Source: Aegilops tauschii subsp. strangulata | Taxonomy: Eukaryota; Streptophyta; Magnoliopsida; Poales; Poaceae | Assembly: GCF_002575655.3 (NCBI RefSeq) | Contig: NC_053040.3 | Coordinates: 353,405,267 to 353,469,266 of the forward strand | DNA: 64,000 nucleotides | Direction: 5' to 3' | Shown: positions 58,913-64,000 of the stretch, one piece after another | How positions within the stretch are numbered: position 1 is the first letter of the stretch | Layout of the letters: each line of letters begins with the position of its first letter | The notes under the pieces: generated by a model | Seen by the model: only the letters and a program-made list of their open reading frames with translations | Databases searched by the model: none | Told to the model about the DNA's origin: nothing | Position numbers and translations under genes: made by a program

Positions 58913-60604
58913 TGAAGGAAATATGCCCTAGAGGCAATAATAAAGTTGTTATTTATATTTCCTTATATCATGATAAATGTTTATTATTCATGCTAGAATT
59001 GTATTAACCGGAAACTTAGTACATGTGTGAATACATAGACAAAACTGAGTGTCCCTAGTATGCCTCTACTTGACTAGCTCGTTAATCAAAGATGGTTAAG
59101 TTTCCTGACCATAGACATGTGTTGTCATTTGATGAATGGGATCACATCATTAGAGAATGATGTGATGGACAAGACCCATCCATTAGCTTAGCATTATGAT
59201 CGTTTAGTTTTATTCTATTGCTTTCTTCATAACTTATACATATTCCTCTGACTATGGGATTATACAACTCCCGAATATCGGAGGAACACCTTGTGTGCTA
59301 TCAAACGTCACAACGTAACTGGGTGATTATAAAGATGCTCTACAGCTGTCTCCGAAGGTGTTTGTTGGGTTGGCATAGACCAGGATTAGGATTTGTCCCT
59401 CCGTGTATCATAGAGGTATCTCTGGGCCCTCTCGGTAATGCCCATCACTATAAGCCTTGCAAGCAATGTGACTAATAAGTTAGTTGCGGGATGATTCATT
59501 ACGGAACGAGTAAAGAGACTTGCCGGTAACGAGATTGAACTAGGTATGATGATACCGACGATCGAATCTCGGGCAAGTAACATACCGATGACAAAGGGAA
59601 TGACGTATGTTGTTATGCGGTTTGACCGATCAAGATCTTCGTAGAATATATAGGAACCAATATGAGCATCCAGGTTCCGCTATTGTTTATTGAGCAGTAA
59701 TGTGTCTCGGTCATGTCTACATAGTTCTCGAACCCGTAGGGTCCGCACGCTTAACGTTCGATGACGATTTGTATTATGAGTTGTGTGTTTTGGTGACCGA
59801 AGTTTGTTCGGAGTCCCAGATGAGATCACGGTCATGATGAGGAGTCTCGAAATGGTCGAGAGGTAAAGATTGATATATTGGAAGGTTATGTACGGACACC
59901 GGAATGGTTCCGAAGAGGTTCGGGGATTTTTTGGAGTACTGGGAGGTTACCGGACCCCCCCCCCCCCACCCCCCCCGGGAAAGTTAATGGGCCTCATGAG
60001 TCATAGTGGAGAGGGGGAGGCAGGCCACAAGAGGTGGCACGTGCCTCCCCCTGGCCAATCCGAAACTGACAAGGGGTGGGGGCGCGGCCCCCCCTTTCCT
60101 TCTCCCTCTCCCCTCTTTCCCCTTTCCCCCTCTCCGTTGGAAGGAAGGGGGGCGAATCCTACTAGGAATGGAGTCCTAGTAGGACTCCCCCCCTTGGCGC
60201 GCCTCCTCCTGGTCGGACACCTCCTCCCCCTCTCCTTAATATACGGGGGCGCGGGGCACCCCAAAGGCACATAAATTGTTCTCTTAGCCGTGTGCGGTGC
60301 CCCCTTCCACAGTTTACTCCTCCGGTCATAGTGTCATAGTGCTTAGGTGAAGCCCTGCGCGGATCACATCACCATGCCATCGTGCTGACAAAACTCTCCC
60401 TCGACCCTCTGCTGGATCAAGATTTCGAGGGACGTCATCGAGCTGAAACTGCGCTGAACTCGGAGGTGCCGTACGTTCGGTACTTGGATCATTTGGATCG
60501 TGAAGACGTTCGACTACATCAACCGCGTTAACCTAACGCTTCCGCTTTCCGTCTACGAGGGTATGTGGGCACACTCTCCCCCTCTCCTTGCTATGCATCT
60601 CCTA

Positions 60605-60625
60605 GATAGATCCGAGCCAGGTCTA
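60605..60625 (+). other. Deletion junction: LTR end and primer site lost
   Basis: After TGCTATGCATCTCCTAGATAGATC the sequence passes directly to CGAGCCAGGTC, which normally lies just downstream of the primer-binding site. The solo LTR in this window shows about 45 more bases (ending CCCCAACA) after the same point. An ATC shared at both sides suggests microhomology-mediated deletion. Confidence 0.6.
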
Positions 60626-61844
60626 TGCGTAGACGATATGCACAAGTAGAACACAAAGAGTTGTGGGCGATAATAGTCATACTGCTTACCACCAACGTCT
60701 TACTTTGATTCGGCGGTATTGTTGGATGAAGCGGCCCGGACCAACATTACATGACCACATTCATGAGACTGGTCTACCGACGTGCTTTGCACACAGGTGG
60801 CTGGTGGGTGTCTGTTTCTCCAACTTTAGTTGAATCGAGTTTGACTACGGCCGGTCCTTGTTGGAGGTTAAAATAGCACACTTGACAAAAAATCGTTGTG
60901 GTTTTGATGCGTAGGTAAGGACAGTTCTTGCTAGAAGCCCATAGCAGCCACGTAAAACTTGCAACAACAAAGTAGAGGACGTCTAACTTGTTTTTGCAGG
61001 GCATGTTGTGATATGATATGATATGGTCAAGGCATGATGTGATATACGTTATTGTATGAGATGATCATGTTTTGTAGAAGTTATCGGCAACTGGCAGGAG
61101 CGTTATGGTTGTCGCTTTATTGTATGAAATGCAATCGCCATGTAATTGCTTTACTTTATCACTAAGCGGTAGCGATAGTCGTAGAAGCACTAGTTGGCGA
61201 GACGATAATGACGCTACAATGGAGATCAAGGTGTCAAGCCGGTGATGTTGGAGATCATGACGGTGCTTTAGAGATGGAGATCAAAGGCACAAGATGATGG
61301 TGGCCATATCATGTCACATATTTTGATTGCATGTGATGTTTATCTTTTATGCATCTTATTTTGCTTAGTACGGCGGTAGCATTATACGATGATCCCTCAC
61401 TAAATTTCTAGGTATAAGTGTTCTCCCTGAGTATGCACCGTTGCTACAGTTCGTCGTGCCGAGACACCGGGTGATGATCGGGTGTGATAAGCTCTACGTT
61501 CACATGCAACGGGTGCAAGCCAATTTTTGCACGTGCAGAATACTCAGGTTAAACTTGACGAGCCTGGCATATGCAGATATGGCCTCGGAATACTGAGACC
61601 GAAAGGTCGAACGTGAATCATATAGTAGATATGATCAACATAGAGATGTTCACCATTGAAAACTACTCCATCTCACGTGATGATCGGACATGGTTTAATT
61701 GATATGGATCACGTGATCATTTAGATGACTAGAGGGATGTCTATCTAAGTGGGAGTTCTTAAGTAATATGATTAATTGAACTTTAATTTATCATGAACTT
61801 AGTACCTGATAGGTTTTTTCGCATATCTATGTTGTTGTAGATCA

Positions 61845-63916
61845 ATGGCCCGTGCTGCCATTCCCTCGAATTTTAATGCGTTCCTAGAGAAAGCTAAGTT
61901 GAAAGATGATGGTAGCAACTACACGGACTGGGTCCGTAACTTGAGGATTATCCTCATTGCTGCACAGAAGAATTACGTCCTGGAAGCACCGCTAGGTGCA
62001 AGGCCCGCTGCAGGAGCAACTCCGGACGTTATGAACGTCTGGCGGACTAAAGCTAATGACTACTCAATAATTCAGTGTGCCATGCTTTACGTCTTAGAAT
62101 TGGGACTTCAAAGACGCTTTAAACATCATGGAGCATATGAGATGTTCCAGGAGTTGAAGTTAATATTTTAAGCAAATGCCTGAGTTGAGAGATATGAAGT
62201 CTCCAACAAGTTCTATAGCTGCAAGATGGAGGAGAACAGTTCTGGCAGTGAACACATACTCAGAATGTCTGGGTACCATAACCACTTGACTCAGCTGGGA
62301 GTTAATCTTCCTGATGATAGTGTCATTGACAGAGTTCTTCAATCACTGCCACCAAGATATAAAGGCTTCGTGATGAACTATAATATGCAAGGGATGGAAA
62401 AGACAATTCCCTAGCTCTTCGCGATGCTAAAGGCTGCGGAGGTAGAAATGAAGAAGGAGCGTCAACTGTTGATGGTTAACAAGACCACTAGTTTCAAGAA
62501 AAAGGGAAAAGGGAAGAACGGGAACTTCAAGAAGAATAGCAAGCAAGTTGCTACTCCCGGGAAGAAGCCCAAGTCTGGACCTAAGCCTGAAACTGAGTGC
62601 TCCTACTGCAAAGGGACTGGTCACTAGAAGCGGAACTGCCCCAAGTATTTGGCGGATAAGAAGGATGGCAAAGTGAAAGGTATATTTGATATACATGTTA
62701 TTGATGTGTACCTTACTAATGCTCGTAGTAGCGCCTGGGTATTTGATACTGGTTCTGTTGCTCATATTTGCAACTCGAAACAGGGGCTACGGATTAAACG
62801 AAGATTGGCTAAGGACAGGGTGACGATGCGCGTGGGAAATTGTTCCAAAGTCGATGTGATCGTCGTCGGCACGCTACCTCTGCATCTATCTTCGGGATTA
62901 TTTTTAGACCTAAATAATGGTTATTTGGTGCCAGCGTTAAGCATGAACATTATATCTGAATCTTGTTTGATGCGAGACGGTTATTCATTTAAATCGGAGA
63001 ATAATGGTTGTTCTATTTATATGAGTAATATCTTTTATGGTCATGAACCCTTGATGAGTGGTCTATTTTTGTTGAATCTCAATTGTAGTGATACACATAT
63101 TCATAATATTGAAGCCAAAAGATGCAAAGTTAATAATGATAGTGCAACTTATTTATGGCACTACCGTTTAGGTCATATTGGTGTAAAGCGCATGAAGAAA
63201 CTCCATGTTGATGTGCTTTTGGAATCACTTGATTATGAATAACTTGATGCTTGCGAACCATGCCTCATGGGCAAGATGACTAAGACTCCGTTCTCCGGAA
63301 CAATGGAGCGAGCAACTCACTTATTGGAAATAATACATACTGATGTGTGCGGTCCGATGAGTGTTGTGGCTCGCGGCGGGTATCGTTATTTTCCGACCTT
63401 CACAGGTGATTTGAGCAGATATGGGTATATCAACTTAATGAAACATAAGTCTGAAACATTTGAAAAGTTCAAAGAATTTCAGAGTGAAGTGGAAAATCAT
63501 CGTAACAAGATAATAAAGTTTCTATGATCTGATCGTGGAGGTGAATATTTGAGTTATGAGTTTGGTCTTCATTTAAAACAATATGGAATAGTTTCGCCAC
63601 TCACGCCACCTGGAACACCACAGCGTAATGGTGTGTCCGAACGTCGTAACCGTATTTTATTAGATATGGTGTGATCTATGATGTCTCTTACCGATTTACC
63701 ACTATCGTTTTGGGGTTATGCTTTAGAGACGGCTGCATTCATGTTAAATAGGGCACCATCTAAATCCTTTGAGACGACAGCATATGAACTGTCGTTTGGC
63801 AAGAAACCTAAGCTGTCGTTTCTTAAAGTTTGGGGCTGCGATGCTTATGTGAAAAAGCTTCAACTTGATAAGCTCGAACCCAAATCGGAGAAATGCGTCT
63901 TCATAGGATACCCAAA
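61845..63916 (+). pseudogene. Copia gag-pol: gag, zinc knuckle, protease, integrase (six nonsense codons)
   Basis: One frame runs from ATG 61845 without any frameshift: gag (LKDDGSNYTDWVRNLRIIL), a zinc knuckle CSYCKGTGH then stop then KRNC, the aspartic protease motif WVFDTGSVAHI (about 62737), the pre-integrase LWHYRLGHIG, the integrase acidic triad in HTDVCGP, SDRGGEY and NGVSERRN, and the GYALETAAFMLNRAPSK segment. Stops are at 62169, 62412, 62625, 63240, 63525 and 63672. At least two of them are TGA where relatives have Arg CGA, and one is TAG where the knuckle has Trp. The frame ends at 63916 where a second CACTA starts. Confidence 0.9.
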
Positions 63917-64000
63917 CACTGGTGCGCGTCGGTCCTAAACAAACGGTTTAAAACCCCTTTCCGCGACGGCATTTGGAACCGTCGCCAAGTGAGTGTGGGC
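63917..64000 (+). mobile_element. Start of a second CACTA-type transposon (truncated by the window)
   Basis: The Copia frame ends abruptly after GYPN, and the new sequence begins CACTGGTGCGCGTCGGTCC, followed by subterminal words CCGCGACGGC and ACCGTCGCC. A CACT start and such inverted words suggest a CACTA terminus; the TSD (AAA at 63914-63916) cannot be checked. Confidence 0.55.

Larger units (their letters stand above)
58913..64000 (+). mobile_element. Angela/BARE-like Copia retrotransposon, 5' half
   Basis: 5' LTR from 58913 (TGAAGGAAATATGCCC) to about 60611, untranslated leader to 61844, then gag-protease-integrase coding to 63916, where another transposon begins. The last 45 or so bases of the LTR and the primer site are missing. 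The LTR is the same family as the solo LTR at 1499-3232. The 3' half is outside the window. Confidence 0.9.

Overview
The window looks like a stretch of a large grass genome, most probably Triticeae (wheat, Aegilops, rye or barley). The evidence is Angela/BARE-like Copia LTRs, a very long (4.6 kb) LTR of the Sukkula type, CACTA elements with TGGGCC-rich subterminal repeats, several LINEs, many MITEs, and one host gene with GT-AG introns and a GC-rich 5' half. About 90% of the sequence is transposable element. No database search was possible; family names come from recognised motifs and should be read as such.

Layout. 1-4.6 kb: a reverse-strand LINE (ORF1 and ORF2) split by a Copia solo LTR (target-site duplication, TSD, TTGTT). 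4.6-8.1 kb: AT-rich degenerate sequence. 8.1-9.2 kb: a hAT element with an 8-bp TSD. 10.2-14.7 kb: a solo LTR with TSD TGGGG. 14.8-20.7 kb: a PIF/Harbinger-like element (TSD TAA) carrying an AP2-like gene, invaded by one LINE that was in turn invaded by a second LINE (11-bp TSD). 20.7-21.4 kb: a third truncated LINE. 21.7-22.0 kb: a Mutator-type MITE with a 9-bp TSD. 22.1-23.3 kb: a second Harbinger-like element. 24.2-27.6 kb: the one clearly intact host gene, a 13-exon major-facilitator transporter of 452 residues.

28.1-57.9 kb is a reverse-strand Copia reverse-transcriptase fragment split by a single 27,677-bp CACTA transposon (29434-57110, TSD TGT). Deleting the CACTA plus one TGT restores the Copia reading frame exactly. 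The CACTA has no recognisable TNP2-type transposase. It carries a cargo: an F-box/LRR/FBD gene with disabling mutations, an intact unrecognised 189-codon gene with its own TATA box, a DUF295-type pseudogene, a coiled-coil ORF, and exon-like fragments. Around these lie duplicated MITEs, tandem duplications and subterminal repeat arrays. This gene-carrying giant element is the most interesting object in the window.

58.9-64.0 kb is the 5' half of another Angela-like Copia element: LTR, gag, protease and integrase in one uninterrupted frame with six nonsense codons. It is cut at the right edge by the start of another CACTA element. Most nonsense codons in the window look like C-to-T or G-to-A changes, as expected for methylated, silenced DNA.
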